A stretch of 64,000 nucleotides of DNA. Source: Lysobacter sp. (GTDB lineage Bacteria > Pseudomonadota > Gammaproteobacteria > Xanthomonadales > Xanthomonadaceae). This document shows positions 23,981 to 34,527 of the stretch, one piece after another (the first letter of the stretch is position 1; every line of letters starts with the position of its first letter). The position numbers were made by a program, and so were the translations under genes. The DNA lies in assembly GCA_019634715.1 (NCBI GenBank), contig JAHCAU010000005.1, positions 124,001 to 188,000 on the forward strand, read 5' to 3'. The notes below the pieces were generated by a model. It was given only the letters and a program-made list of their open reading frames with translations. It was not told the origin of the DNA and did no database searches.

Positions 23981-24130
23981 GCGCGTCCGCGCCCTGCACG
24001 GCGGATCTCCGGCCCGGCGCAGCGCGCCGGGCGCTCGCCGATGCGCGATCCGGTGGATCGCAGTCCGCATCGGCTCGCCCGCTGCAACGGCAAGCCGCAG
24101 GATCCGCTGCAGGCGTTGCCCAAGCGCTGA
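23930..24130 (+). repeat. Duplicated 3' end of nlpD with hairpin-rich spacer
   Basis: A 36-base run near the end of nlpD (23935-23970) recurs exactly at 24085-24120, offset by 150 bases. The similarity extends through the stop codon, so the second copy still reads NGKPQDPLQALPKR-stop. Beyond the exact core the differences are synonymous (CCG/CCC, AAA/AAG, CGG/CGC) except one Tyr/Cys. The spacer folds into two hairpins: CCCGGCGC/GCGCCGGG at about 24014-24032, and an 8-bp plus 6-bp nested palindrome (CCGATGCG...CGCATCGG) at about 24037-24073. Confidence 0.85.
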
Positions 24131-24162
24131 GACCTCATTCGCCACCCGCAAGGAATCGTCCG

Positions 24163-25020
24163 ATGTCGCGCCATGGGTTCGCCGCGTTCTGCGCGTTCGC
24201 GCTGTGCTTCGTTTTTCCCGTGTTGCCCGTGCATGCGCAGGCATCGGCACCGGCGCCCGCCACCGCTTCGCAGCCGCTGTCGATCGGCGAGACCTTCACC
24301 CTCGACTCGAAGGTGATGGGCGAAACCCGCCGCATCAACGTCTACCTGCCGGCCGGCTATCACGAGCGCCCCGACGCCAGGGTGCCGGTGATCTACATGC
24401 CCGATGGCGGCCTCGCCGAGGATTTCCTGCATGTCGCCGGCCTGATGCAGGTGTCGATGGGCAACGGCACCATGCGCCCGTTCATGCTGGTGGGCATCGA
24501 GAACACCCAGCGCCGTCGCGACATGACCGGCCCGACCGAAGTCGCCGCGGACCGGAAGATCGCGCCGGTGGTCGGCGGTTCCGCGACGTTCCGTGCCTTC
24601 ATCCGCGACGAACTGATGCCGGAGATCGACCGCCGCTATCGCACCACCGGCGAAACCGCGATCGTCGGCGAATCGGCCGCCGGCCTGTTCATCATGGAAA
24701 CGCTGGTACTCGCGCCGGACATGTTCGATGCCTACATCGCGATCGATCCCAGCCTGTGGTGGAACGATCGCGCACTGGCCAAGAGCTTCGGCGCGTTTCT
24801 CGAAGCGAACCCCGGCCTGAAGACCCGGTTGTTCATCGCCCACAGCGGCGAGCCCAGCATCGCGAATGTGGTGAAGACCTTGCCCGCGATGCTGGAAGCC
24901 TCCGCGCCGAAGGGCCTGCGCTGGCATGTCCTGCCGCTGCCGGAGGAGACCCACGCGACGGTCTATCACCCTGCGGCGCTGCGCGCGTTCCGGCTGCTGT
25001 TCGCGCCGGATACGGAATGA
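24163..25020 (+). CDS. Secreted esterase (alpha/beta hydrolase, putative esterase family)
   Basis: 285 residues with a signal peptide ending HAQ. The mature part begins with a beta-sandwich-like start (ETRRINVYLPAGYHERP), then VIYMPDGG, the nucleophile elbow GESAAG and a C-terminal His in EETHATVYHPA. The order matches the D-type putative esterase family (siderophore esterases, S-formylglutathione hydrolase relatives). Substrate unknown; the copper-receptor locus downstream raises siderophore or metallophore hydrolysis only as a possibility. It begins 33 bases after the duplicated nlpD tail. Confidence 0.85.
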   Translation: MSRHGFAAFCAFALCFVFPVLPVHAQASAPAPATASQPLSIGETFTLDSKVMGETRRINVYLPAGYHERPDARVPVIYMPDGGLAEDFLHVAGLMQVSMGNGTMRPFMLVGIENTQRRRDMTGPTEVAADRKIAPVVGGSATFRAFIRDELMPEIDRRYRTTGETAIVGESAAGLFIMETLVLAPDMFDAYIAIDPSLWWNDRALAKSFGAFLEANPGLKTRLFIAHSGEPSIANVVKTLPAMLEASAPKGLRWHVLPLPEETHATVYHPAALRAFRLLFAPDTE

Positions 25021-25111
25021 TCATGCCGTCGGGCTGGCGTCGATGGGCCGCTGATCCCGCGAATTGATCGTGGGCAAACCGGTGTCACGCGTCGCAAGCC
25101 ACACTCGCGCC

Positions 25112-25519
25112 ATGTCGATCCTGCGCCGCCGCCACGCATGCATGCTTGCGCTCGCCTTGCTGGCGAGCGTGCTGCTGCCGTTGCTCCCGGCGGCGGGTCG
25201 CCTGCATCAGGCGCGGCTCGCCGCGCAGGCCGTCGATACCAGCGGCCTGCATGCGCTGTGTACCACGGCGGGGCTGCGCTTCGTCGAGATGCCGCTGTTC
25301 GATCCCGTGCCGGAGGAGGCGCCACGCGAGACCGGGCACGGCCACGACTGCGCGTATTGCCCTCTGCTGGCTGCGACTGCTTTGCCGGGCTTCCCCGCTG
25401 GTCTGGCCGCACGCCGGATCGCGGCGCCGCCGCGCGCGCACTGGACCGATGCGGCTCCAGCGGCATTCCGCGACCGGGCACGCGGCGCACGCGCGCCGCC
25501 ACGGGGACGCAACGCCTGA
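25112..25519 (+). CDS. DUF2946 family protein (copper-locus companion)
   Basis: 135 residues from ATG 25112 (an in-frame TTG at 25064 adds 16 unlikely residues). An N-terminal hydrophobic segment is followed by a short periplasmic domain with HGHDCAYCPLL, the His/Cys motif typical of DUF2946. A later Arg/Ala-rich tail looks disordered. These proteins typically lie next to TonB-dependent copper receptors, as here, and the His-Cys cluster suggests copper binding; direct evidence for the family is limited. Confidence 0.8.
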   Translation: MSILRRRHACMLALALLASVLLPLLPAAGRLHQARLAAQAVDTSGLHALCTTAGLRFVEMPLFDPVPEEAPRETGHGHDCAYCPLLAATALPGFPAGLAARRIAAPPRAHWTDAAPAAFRDRARGARAPPRGRNA

Positions 25520-25644
25520 CCGGGCGTCTCCGAACCGAGCGTTTCCGACGCCTTCCCGCACCCGTCCTTTCCATGTCGCCGCCACGCTGCCGTGTGCGGC
25601 GCCGGGCGCGCACGCGCGCGCCTCGTTCCCGAACCGGAGTCCTC

Positions 25645-27957
25645 ATGTTCCTGCGTCCCCAACCGCTTGACCTGGCGATCCTCGCCGCGCTTCCCTTCTG
25701 TGCCTGTGCCGCCGTGGATGGCGATGGCGCCCCCACCACCGGCGACAGGATCGCCACCTTGCCGGAGGTCGTCGTCCATGGCGATCGCGCATCGATCGCG
25801 CCGGCGCGTCGCCTGGACGCCGATGCGGCCCGCACGGCGGCCACCAGCGACACCGCCTCGCTGCTCGATCGCCTGCCGGGGGTCAGCATCAATGCCGCCG
25901 GCGGCGTGTCCGGCCTGCCGTCGATCCGCGGCCTCGCCGACGACCGGCTGCGCATCCAGGTCGATGGCGCGGATATCTCGGCCTCCTGCCCCAATCACAT
26001 GAACCCCGCGCTGTCCTATGTGCCGGCATCGCAGGTCGGCAGCATCACCGTGTATCCGGGCGTCGTGCCGGTGTCGCGCGGCGGCGATTCAATCGGCGGC
26101 AGCATCGTGGTCGACACCGCGCCACCGGCATTCGCCGCACCGGGGGAAGGCGTGCGTCTGTCCGGCGAAGTCGGCATGTACTACCGCAGCAACGGCAATG
26201 CCCATGGCGCGAACATCGGCGCGACCCTCGCCACCGAGCATCTCCGTGCGCACTACGCCGGGTCGACGGCTCGCGCGGACAACCTGCATGCCGGCGACGA
26301 CTTCAAGTCCCACGACTTCACCGGCCGCGCCGGACATACGCTCGATCGCGACGAGATCGGTTCGACCGGCTACGCGACGCACAACCAGCGCCTCGACCTG
26401 GCCTACACCCGTGGCGACCATCTGCTCGAAGCGCGCTTCGGTTGGCAGTCGATGCCGCGACAGGATTTCCCGAACCAGCGCATGGATCTCACCGACAATC
26501 GCCAGCGCCGCATGCACCTGCGCTATCTCGGCGACTTCGACTGGGGGCGCATGGAGCTCCGCGGCTATCGCGAGCGTCTCGAACACGCGATGGATTTCGG
26601 GCCGGACAAGCGCTACTGGTACGGCATGGCGTCCGGCGGCAGCTTTCCCGCCGGCGGTGGCGCGGTTCCCTGTGCGCCGATCGGCGCCACTTGCGCGGCG
26701 GGCATGCCCATGCTCACCGAGAGCGACACCTCGGCGTTGTCCGCCGCAGCCGATATCGCGCTGACCGGGGATGGGCGCCTGCGCATCGGCGCCGAGTTCC
26801 GCCGCCACCGGCTCGACGACTGGTGGCCACCTTCGGGCGGGATGATGTGGCCCGGCGCCTTCTGGAACATCCGCGATGGCCGGCGGGAGCGGGACGCCGC
26901 CTACCTGGAATGGGAACAGCGCCTGGGCGAGATCTCCACGCTGGAGCTGGGTGTGCGCCACGAACGCGTGCACATGGATGCCGGCATGGTGCGCGGCTAC
27001 GACCCGGCCAGCAACATGATGGGTTCGTTCCAGATGCGCGACGCCGCGCGCTTCAACGCCCGCGATCGCGCTCGCAGCGATGGTCATTGGGATGCCACCG
27101 CGATCCTCCGCGTCGCCGCCGGCGAGCGTGCGGACCTCGCCTTCGGCCTTGCGCGCAAGACGCGGTCGCCCGGTCTGTACGAGGTCTATCCCTGGTCGAC
27201 CTGGACCATGGCCGCGGTCATGAACAACACCGCCGGCGATGGCAACGGCTACGTCGGCAACCTCGACCTGCGGCCAGAGCGCGCCGCGACGGCGTCGATC
27301 ACCGTCGACCTGCATGCGCCGGATCGCCGCTGGGAACTGCAGTTCACCCCGTATTACACGCGCATCGCCGACTACATCGATGCCGTGCAGTGGGATCCCG
27401 CCACCGATGCGCCGCGTGCCGTGCCGCTGCGCGACGCGTTCGCCGTGCTGCGCTACGAGAACCAGTCCGCACGGATGTACGGCATCGATGTCTCGGGCAA
27501 GGCGACACTGGCCGAGACCGCGGTCGGTACCTTCGGCATCGACGGCGAACTGGCCTGGGCCAGCGCGTCCAACACACGCACGGGCGACCGGCTCTACCAG
27601 CAGATGCCGCCGCACCTGCGCCTGGCAATCCAGTGGCGACATGCCGGCTGGGAAGCGGCCGCGGAGGGCCTCGGCGTGCAGCGCAAGGATGCGGTGTCGC
27701 GCGTGCGCAACGAAGTCGAGACCGCCGGTTACGGCCTGCTCAACCTGCGCCTGTCGAAGACATGGTCCAAGGTGCGCGCCGAGGTCGGCGTCGACAATGC
27801 GCTCGATCGCTTCCACGCCTTGCCGACTGGCGGCGTCTACCTGGGGCAGGGCACCACCATGTCGATCAACCCGGCCGCGCCGAATCATCCGCGCTGGGGC
27901 ACGGCGGTGCCTGGCCCCGGCCGATCGCTGTACGCATCGGTCAACCTGCGCTTCTGA
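25645..27957 (+). CDS. TonB-dependent copper receptor (OprC-like)
   Basis: 770 residues. Signal peptide, short N-terminal extension, plug domain with TLPEVVVHGDR (TonB-box-like) and LLDRLPGVSINAAGGVSGLP, then a 22-strand-type barrel ending in a C-terminal LYASVNLRF (final aromatic). The motif SCPNHMNPALSYV (C115, H118, M119) in the plug is characteristic of outer-membrane copper receptors. Coding frame is open further upstream, but ATG 25645 follows GGAG. Pairs with the DUF2946 gene; regulation (for example by copper) is not visible. Confidence 0.9.
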   Translation: MFLRPQPLDLAILAALPFCACAAVDGDGAPTTGDRIATLPEVVVHGDRASIAPARRLDADAARTAATSDTASLLDRLPGVSINAAGGVSGLPSIRGLADDRLRIQVDGADISASCPNHMNPALSYVPASQVGSITVYPGVVPVSRGGDSIGGSIVVDTAPPAFAAPGEGVRLSGEVGMYYRSNGNAHGANIGATLATEHLRAHYAGSTARADNLHAGDDFKSHDFTGRAGHTLDRDEIGSTGYATHNQRLDLAYTRGDHLLEARFGWQSMPRQDFPNQRMDLTDNRQRRMHLRYLGDFDWGRMELRGYRERLEHAMDFGPDKRYWYGMASGGSFPAGGGAVPCAPIGATCAAGMPMLTESDTSALSAAADIALTGDGRLRIGAEFRRHRLDDWWPPSGGMMWPGAFWNIRDGRRERDAAYLEWEQRLGEISTLELGVRHERVHMDAGMVRGYDPASNMMGSFQMRDAARFNARDRARSDGHWDATAILRVAAGERADLAFGLARKTRSPGLYEVYPWSTWTMAAVMNNTAGDGNGYVGNLDLRPERAATASITVDLHAPDRRWELQFTPYYTRIADYIDAVQWDPATDAPRAVPLRDAFAVLRYENQSARMYGIDVSGKATLAETAVGTFGIDGELAWASASNTRTGDRLYQQMPPHLRLAIQWRHAGWEAAAEGLGVQRKDAVSRVRNEVETAGYGLLNLRLSKTWSKVRAEVGVDNALDRFHALPTGGVYLGQGTTMSINPAAPNHPRWGTAVPGPGRSLYASVNLRF

Positions 27958-27999
27958 GGCCGTCGCCACCTTGCCGCGCGGTGCGGCTGGCGGGCGTCT

Positions 28000-28626
28000 T
28001 CAACCCGCGACGCACAAGGACGTGCGCCGCGTGCGGTCCGAGCCCCAGGTGCGGAAGCCGGCAGTGTCGATGTGGATGGCGGTCGGCGTGTAGAAGCCCA
28101 GGCCCATGCGCGCCTTCGGGCCGTGCGTTCGCCACCACGCGCACAGTGCCGCGACGTTGTCGGTCTGCGCGGGCAGGTCGAAATCGAGGGCGTTGTTGTG
28201 CAGGTGGCGGCTGCCGGTCGCGCCGCCGGCGCAGCGGTTCACGCGTGCGTCGCGCCAGCCCGAGCGTGCGAGCGCCGGATCGACCAGGCCTGCGTCGTGC
28301 AGCCGTGCGACCACGCGCAACGTGGCCTCGATGTTCGGCTGCAGCGCGGGTGGCGGGGTGGCGAATTCGTCGTGCAGGCACAGATGCCAGCGTCGCGAGG
28401 AGCGCAGCAGCGCCTCCATCGGCACGGCGTCCGCGAGCCCCTGTCCTTCGAGGCGAATGCGATAGGCAGCCACGGCATCGCGATGCCCGGCGTCGAGCCA
28501 GTGCTCGAAGCGTGTGTGCTGCTCGATGCGACGTGACGAAGGCGGTGCAGGGTCGCCGCAGGCCGAGAGCATCGCCGACAGCCCCAGCGCGATGGCGAAG
28601 CGCGCCGTCGACGCCCCGGGCGCCAC
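28000..28626 (-). CDS. Peptidase M15-like lipoprotein
   Basis: 208 residues from GTG 28626. Lipobox LSAC (Cys23). A helical middle is followed by the M15 zinc motif SRHLHNNALDFD (H141, D148) and the third ligand pair HID (185-187). M15 enzymes are D-alanyl-D-alanine carboxypeptidases or endopeptidases, so a cell-wall role in the periplasm is likely. The usual glycine in SxHxxGxAxD is Asn here. Two bases separate it from the Mth938-like gene upstream. Confidence 0.78.
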   Translation of the reverse strand: MAPGASTARFAIALGLSAMLSACGDPAPPSSRRIEQHTRFEHWLDAGHRDAVAAYRIRLEGQGLADAVPMEALLRSSRRWHLCLHDEFATPPPALQPNIEATLRVVARLHDAGLVDPALARSGWRDARVNRCAGGATGSRHLHNNALDFDLPAQTDNVAALCAWWRTHGPKARMGLGFYTPTAIHIDTAGFRTWGSDRTRRTSLCVAG

Positions 28627-28628
28627 GT

Positions 28629-29003
28629 TCAGCCGCCGAGCACGAAACCGGCCACCACGCGACGGCCTTCGCTGGCCAGCACGTTGAAGGTGCGCGCGGC
28701 GGCGGCGTTGGTCATCGTTTCCAGACCGATGCCGCGCGACAGGCAGGCGCCCATCGCCGCGGCCGGCGGGAAGGCCTGCGTCGCACCGCTGCCGAGCAGG
28801 ACCAGTTCCGGTTCGAGCGCGAGCAGCGGTTCGAGGTCGGCCGGCGTCATCGCGCGCACGTCGCCGACCGGCCAGTCCTCGATCAGCCGGTTCGGCGCGA
28901 GGATGAAGCTGTGACGCAACACGCGATCGTTGATCTTCGCGCTGGCGCCGTCGGCGCCGCGCATGAAGTATTCGAAGTCCGGTTGTTCGAGATGGAGCAG
29001 CAT
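28629..29003 (-). CDS. Mth938-like domain protein (Xcc1710 type)
   Basis: 124 residues. The Mth938 fold is seen in the order FILAPNRLIEDW, LVLLGSGATQAFPP and a C-terminal FNVLASEGRRVVAGFVLGG. Relatives include human NDUFAF3, a respiratory-complex-I assembly factor, and the Xanthomonas protein of solved structure. Its function in bacteria is unknown. No catalytic residue is evident. The gene heads a two-gene set with the M15 peptidase. Confidence 0.88.
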   Translation of the reverse strand: MLLHLEQPDFEYFMRGADGASAKINDRVLRHSFILAPNRLIEDWPVGDVRAMTPADLEPLLALEPELVLLGSGATQAFPPAAAMGACLSRGIGLETMTNAAAARTFNVLASEGRRVVAGFVLGG

Positions 29004-29067
29004 CGACTGGAGCGCTCGAAACGGGAAGGCTTCGGAAGGGGCTGGAACCGCGGCCCGGCGACGGCCG

Positions 29068-29373
29068 TCAGGCCCTCGGCAGCACGATCTGGCGGTGATC
29101 CCTGCTCTGGCGGTACAGCACGGCGACGTTGCCGATGCGCTGCACCAGCGCCGAGCCGGTACGTTCGGCCAGGTCGCCGACCATGGCGTCCCGGGCTTCG
29201 CGATCTTCGGCGCCCACGCGGATCTTGATCAGTTCGTGATGTTCCAGCGCGAGGTCGATCTCGGCCACCACGGCGTCCGTGACCCCCTTGGCGCCCACCT
29301 GGAGCATCGCCTTGAGGCCGTGGGCCTGGCCGCGGAGGAATCGGATCTGGGCGTTCGTGAGGGAGGTCGACAT
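29068..29373 (-). CDS. yhbY: Ribosome assembly RNA-binding protein YhbY
   Basis: 101 residues. CRS1/YhbY (CRM) domain with the conserved opening [22 protein letters not shown] and the GxxG-type RIGN near the C-terminus; binds pre-50S ribosomal particles. GGGAGG lies just upstream of ATG 29373. Divergent from rlmE, the standard arrangement in proteobacteria. Confidence 0.95.
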   Translation of the reverse strand: MSTSLTNAQIRFLRGQAHGLKAMLQVGAKGVTDAVVAEIDLALEHHELIKIRVGAEDREARDAMVGDLAERTGSALVQRIGNVAVLYRQSRDHRQIVLPRA

Positions 29374-29405
29374 GCAGGACGGGCGTGGATGGGGCGTCGC
29401 GCAGG

Positions 29406-29411
29406 GTATCA
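29406..29411 (+). promoter_or_regulatory. rlmE: Candidate -10 element of rlmE
   Basis: TATCAT at 29406-29411 lies in the 121-bp divergent yhbY/rlmE gap and is the best -10-like sequence for rlmE; no clear -35 is visible. Confidence 0.35.
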
Positions 29412-29494
29412 TGGCCGACCGCGCGCCCGCTGGACCGGTCGAACCCCATGCGGCGCGCGCGCCTCCATTTCCCTTCTGGTCCCGTATCCCCCGC

Positions 29495-30127
29495 ATGTCC
29501 CGCAGCAAGAGCAGCCACCGCTGGCTCAAGGAGCATTTCTCCGACCCCTACGTCAAGAAGGCGCAGGCAGAGGGTCTGCGCTCGCGTGCGGCGTACAAGC
29601 TGGAGGAACTGGTCGAGCGCGACCGCCTGCTCAAGCCGGGCATGACCGTGGTCGACCTCGGCGCCGCGCCTGGCGGCTGGTCGCAGTGGGTGCGCCAGGC
29701 CCTCGGCGACAGCGGCCGGGTGGTGGCCCTGGACATCCTGGACATGCCCTCGCTGGCCGGGGTCGAGTTCATCTGCGGCGATTTCCGCGAGGACGAGGTA
29801 CTGGCCCAGCTCGAAGCCCTCCTGAACGGCCAGCCCGTGGACCTTGTGCTCTCGGACATGGCCCCCAATATGAGCGGCGTGGATGCCGTGGACCTGCCCC
29901 GGGCCATGCATCTGGCGGAACTGGCGATGGACTTCGCCGACCGCCACCTGCGGCCCGGGGGTACCTTCCTGATCAAGCTGTTCCAGGGGGTGGGGTTCGA
30001 CGATTACGTCCGGGCCTTGCGCAAGCGCTACACCCGTGTCGTGATTCGCAAACCGGCGGCCTCGCGCAAGCGTTCGCCCGAAGTGTACGCCCTGGCCCAG
30101 GGCAAGCATGCGGCTCCGGTCGGATGA
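29495..30127 (+). CDS. rlmE: 23S rRNA (uridine(2552)-2'-O)-methyltransferase RlmE (FtsJ)
   Basis: 210 residues. Adds the 2'-O-methyl group to U2552 of the ribosomal A-loop. The K-D-K-E catalytic set is complete: K35 (AYKLEE), D121 (LSDMAPN), K161 (FLIKLF), E196 (PEVYALA). AdoMet loop [16 protein letters not shown] 29495 gives the usual length; an open frame upstream is not supported. Followed by ftsH, as in Escherichia coli. Confidence 0.97.
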   Translation: MSRSKSSHRWLKEHFSDPYVKKAQAEGLRSRAAYKLEELVERDRLLKPGMTVVDLGAAPGGWSQWVRQALGDSGRVVALDILDMPSLAGVEFICGDFREDEVLAQLEALLNGQPVDLVLSDMAPNMSGVDAVDLPRAMHLAELAMDFADRHLRPGGTFLIKLFQGVGFDDYVRALRKRYTRVVIRKPAASRKRSPEVYALAQGKHAAPVG

Positions 30128-30200
30128 CCGGGCCGGTGCCCAATCCCGTTGTTTGATTTGACCAGGCCCTTCGCGGGCCGCGAGTGGAAGGAACAAGACC

Positions 30201-32108
<1,908 letters not shown>

Positions 32109-32119
32109 AGCGTTCCCCG

Positions 32120-32153
32120 GAGGCCGAGGCGATCCCTCGGCCTCTCTCTTTTG
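32120..32153 (+). terminator. Rho-independent terminator of ftsH
   Basis: A perfect 10-bp stem (GAGGCCGAGG 32120-32129 with CCTCGGCCTC 32135-32144, loop CGATC) followed by TCTCTTTTG. Confidence 0.92.
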
Positions 32154-32181
32154 TGCGATATCGCCGGAACGGCGGGTGACG

Positions 32182-32742
32182 ATGGATTCGATGCGCACGG
32201 TGGCCGAGGACGTGATCGAGATTCCCGGCTTCCTTTCCCGGCAGGAATGCCGGGCGTTGATCGACGAGGCCGAAGTGCTGGGATTCGAGTCGGCGGGTGT
32301 CGGCCCCGGGCAGCAGAGGATCGAGGCGATCCGCAACAACGACCGCAGCGTGCTTCGATGCCCATCCTGGGGCGCCGGACTCCAGGCGAGGCTGCTCGCT
32401 TTCGGGCTGCCCACGATCGATCGCCAGCAACCCGTTGGCTTCACCGATTACTGGCGCGTCTACCGCTACGCACCCGGCCAGCGGTTCAAGCCGCACAAGG
32501 ACGGCGCCGCCGAGCAGGGCGGCATGCGCAGCCGATTGACGTTCATGGTGTACCTCAACGCGGGATTCACGGGCGGAGAAACCCGATTCCGCGCCAGGCC
32601 GGGCGATGCGCACGGCATGGCCTTCGACATCGCCCCCGAGGCAGGCAAGGCGCTGCTGTTCGCGCACGAGCGCTGGCATGAAGGCGTGCCGGTGCTCGAC
32701 GGTGTGAAGTACGCGGTGCGAACCGATATCCTCTACGGCTGA
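32182..32742 (+). CDS. 2-oxoglutarate/Fe(II)-dependent oxygenase (prolyl 4-hydroxylase-like)
   Basis: 186 residues from ATG 32182 (a GTG at 32176 is possible). The Fe ligands HxD are in FKPHKDG and the third ligand is in ERWHEGVPV. The 2-oxoglutarate-binding Arg follows in KYAVRTDILY. The double-stranded beta-helix core fills the second half. Resembles the prolyl 4-hydroxylase alpha-type family acting on proteins or small molecules; the substrate is unknown. It stands alone between the ftsH terminator and folP. Confidence 0.82.
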   Translation: MDSMRTVAEDVIEIPGFLSRQECRALIDEAEVLGFESAGVGPGQQRIEAIRNNDRSVLRCPSWGAGLQARLLAFGLPTIDRQQPVGFTDYWRVYRYAPGQRFKPHKDGAAEQGGMRSRLTFMVYLNAGFTGGETRFRARPGDAHGMAFDIAPEAGKALLFAHERWHEGVPVLDGVKYAVRTDILYG

Positions 32743-32778
32743 TCGCGTTCGCACCAGTTGATGGTGCAGGAGACTTGC

Positions 32779-33678
32779 ATGTTCGATATCTCCCCCCAGC
32801 TCGACTGCGCCGGCCGCGTGCTGGTCCTCGATCGCCCGCGCGTGATGGGCATCGTCAACGTCACGCCGGATTCGTTCTCCGACGGTGGCGAGCACGCGAG
32901 CGTCGATGCTGCGGTGGCGCATGCGCTGCGTCTGGTGGAGGAGGGCGCCGATCTCCTCGACATCGGCGGCGAATCCACGCGGCCGGGTGCTGCCGATGTG
33001 CCGGTCGACGAGGAACTGGCGCGCGTCCTTCCGGTCATCGAGCGGTTGGCGGACGCGGTCACCGTGCCGATCAGCATCGACACCTCCAAGCCGGAGGTGA
33101 TGCGCGCTGCCGTCGCGGCCGGTGCCGGCATGATCAACGACGTGCATGCGCTGCGTCGCGAGGGCGCGCTCGATGCCGCCGCGGCGCTGGGTGTGCCGGT
33201 GGTGCTGATGCACATGCAGGGCGAGCCGCGCTCGATGCAGCAGGCGCCCGATTACGACGACGTGGTCGCCGAGGTGCACCGCTTCCTCGCCGAGCGCATC
33301 TTCTCCGCCGAGATGGCCGGAATCGCGAAGAAGAAGATCGTGATCGACCCGGGCTTCGGCTTCGGCAAGACCACGGCGCACAACCTGGCACTGCTGGCGC
33401 GTCTCGACCGCTTCGCCGATCTCGGCGTGCCGGTCCTGGCCGGGCTGTCGAGGAAGCGCAGCATCGGCGAACTGACCGGACGCGACGACCCGCATGCGCG
33501 CGTGCATGGTTCGGTCGCCGCGCACCTGATCGCCGCGCAGCGCGGCGCGACGATCCTGCGCGCGCACGATGTCGCCGCTACGGTCGATGCGGTCAGGGTC
33601 TGGAATGCCGTGGCGAAGGTGCCGATGCCCAGACCCGGGGCCGCCGCGCCCGGCATCCGCTGGCCGGACGAGGCTTGA
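32779..33678 (+). CDS. folP: Dihydropteroate synthase
   Basis: 299 residues from ATG 32779, chosen because GCAGGAG precedes it by 6-7 bases; in-frame starts at 32758 and 32761 lack this. Joins p-aminobenzoate to the pterin pyrophosphate and is the sulfonamide target. Motifs MGIVNVTPDSFSDGG, DIGGESTRPGA, SIDTSKPEV, IDPGFGFGKT and the final ILRAHDV are complete. Converges with the TylF-type methyltransferase. Confidence 0.96.
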   Translation: MFDISPQLDCAGRVLVLDRPRVMGIVNVTPDSFSDGGEHASVDAAVAHALRLVEEGADLLDIGGESTRPGAADVPVDEELARVLPVIERLADAVTVPISIDTSKPEVMRAAVAAGAGMINDVHALRREGALDAAAALGVPVVLMHMQGEPRSMQQAPDYDDVVAEVHRFLAERIFSAEMAGIAKKKIVIDPGFGFGKTTAHNLALLARLDRFADLGVPVLAGLSRKRSIGELTGRDDPHARVHGSVAAHLIAAQRGATILRAHDVAATVDAVRVWNAVAKVPMPRPGAAAPGIRWPDEA

Positions 33679-33687
33679 ACGAAGGTC

Positions 33688-34527
33688 TCAGCTGGTCTTG
33701 TCCAATGCCCAGAGCAGCATGCGCCTCAGCGATTGCCGGAGCCTGCCGCGTTCCCCGGGCGCAGGCAGCGGTGGATAGCGATAGACCAGCTGTGGATACG
33801 CCTGCTCGGCCGTGAGATCGAGCTCCCGGACCAGCAATTCCTGCACGGCATCGAACGCGCCGAGACAGGAGCCATGGAGGGGGTCGTCGAGAACGATATG
33901 GCTTCCGGCAAGGAAATGCGGCTGGCAGGCGCGTATGACGTACTTGATCGGCGCGTAGATGTCGCAATCGATGTGCACCAGGCCGGGGCGATGACCCTGC
34001 GCCAGCACGCCGGGCAAGGTCTGGTCGAACAGGCCCTTGACCAGCACGAGATGGGAGGTCAGGTCGTGCTCCGCGACGTAGGCGTTGAGGCCCTCGAAAT
34101 CGCTCGTGGCGAAGTCGCCCTTCCTGTGCAGGTCGCGCACGAGGTCGGTCTCGGGCATGCCCTCGAAGGTATCGAAGGCGAAGATCCGGGTCGCTCGTCC
34201 GAGTTGTTTCAGCACAGTCGCGATGAACACGGCCGATCCGCCCTTGAAGCTGCCGAATTCGAAGACGTGGCCGTCTTCGGGCATCGCATAGCGCAGGATG
34301 AGGTAGAGATTCGCCAGCTTGTTGTCGGAGAGCAGCGAGTCGCGTTCGCGTGCGGCCTTGATCGCCGCCATGAAGATGGCGTCACCGGACAGCACCTTGC
34401 CGACCATGTCGGCGAACTCCAACTGGCAGCCCCGGAAGTGACCGGCCAGGATGTCGCGTCCATTCGATGCGCGCAGGGGATAATTCGACGCGTCGAAGAG
34501 ATCGTCAGGCGTTCTGGGCTGGCTCAT
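33688..34527 (-). CDS. TylF/MycF-type SAM-dependent O-methyltransferase
   Basis: 279 residues. The AdoMet fold shows FEFGSFKGGSAVFIA, FAFDTFEGMPETD, the acidic HIDCDIYAPIKYV and LDDPLHG. The DCD/DD pairs are the metal (Mg) ligands in macrocin-type O-methyltransferases. The family modifies sugars in macrolides and surface polysaccharides. No biosynthetic cluster surrounds the gene, so a lone sugar-methylating enzyme for an envelope glycan is one reading. The gene points away from the DnaA-box region and ends facing folP. Confidence 0.82.
   Translation of the reverse strand: MSQPRTPDDLFDASNYPLRASNGRDILAGHFRGCQLEFADMVGKVLSGDAIFMAAIKAARERDSLLSDNKLANLYLILRYAMPEDGHVFEFGSFKGGSAVFIATVLKQLGRATRIFAFDTFEGMPETDLVRDLHRKGDFATSDFEGLNAYVAEHDLTSHLVLVKGLFDQTLPGVLAQGHRPGLVHIDCDIYAPIKYVIRACQPHFLAGSHIVLDDPLHGSCLGAFDAVQELLVRELDLTAEQAYPQLVYRYPPLPAPGERGRLRQSLRRMLLWALDKTS

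Noticed and set aside
32166..32178. Possible start of the 2OG oxygenase at GTG 32176
   Set aside because: ATG 32182 is two codons further and gives the same protein; GTG cannot be excluded but is less likely.
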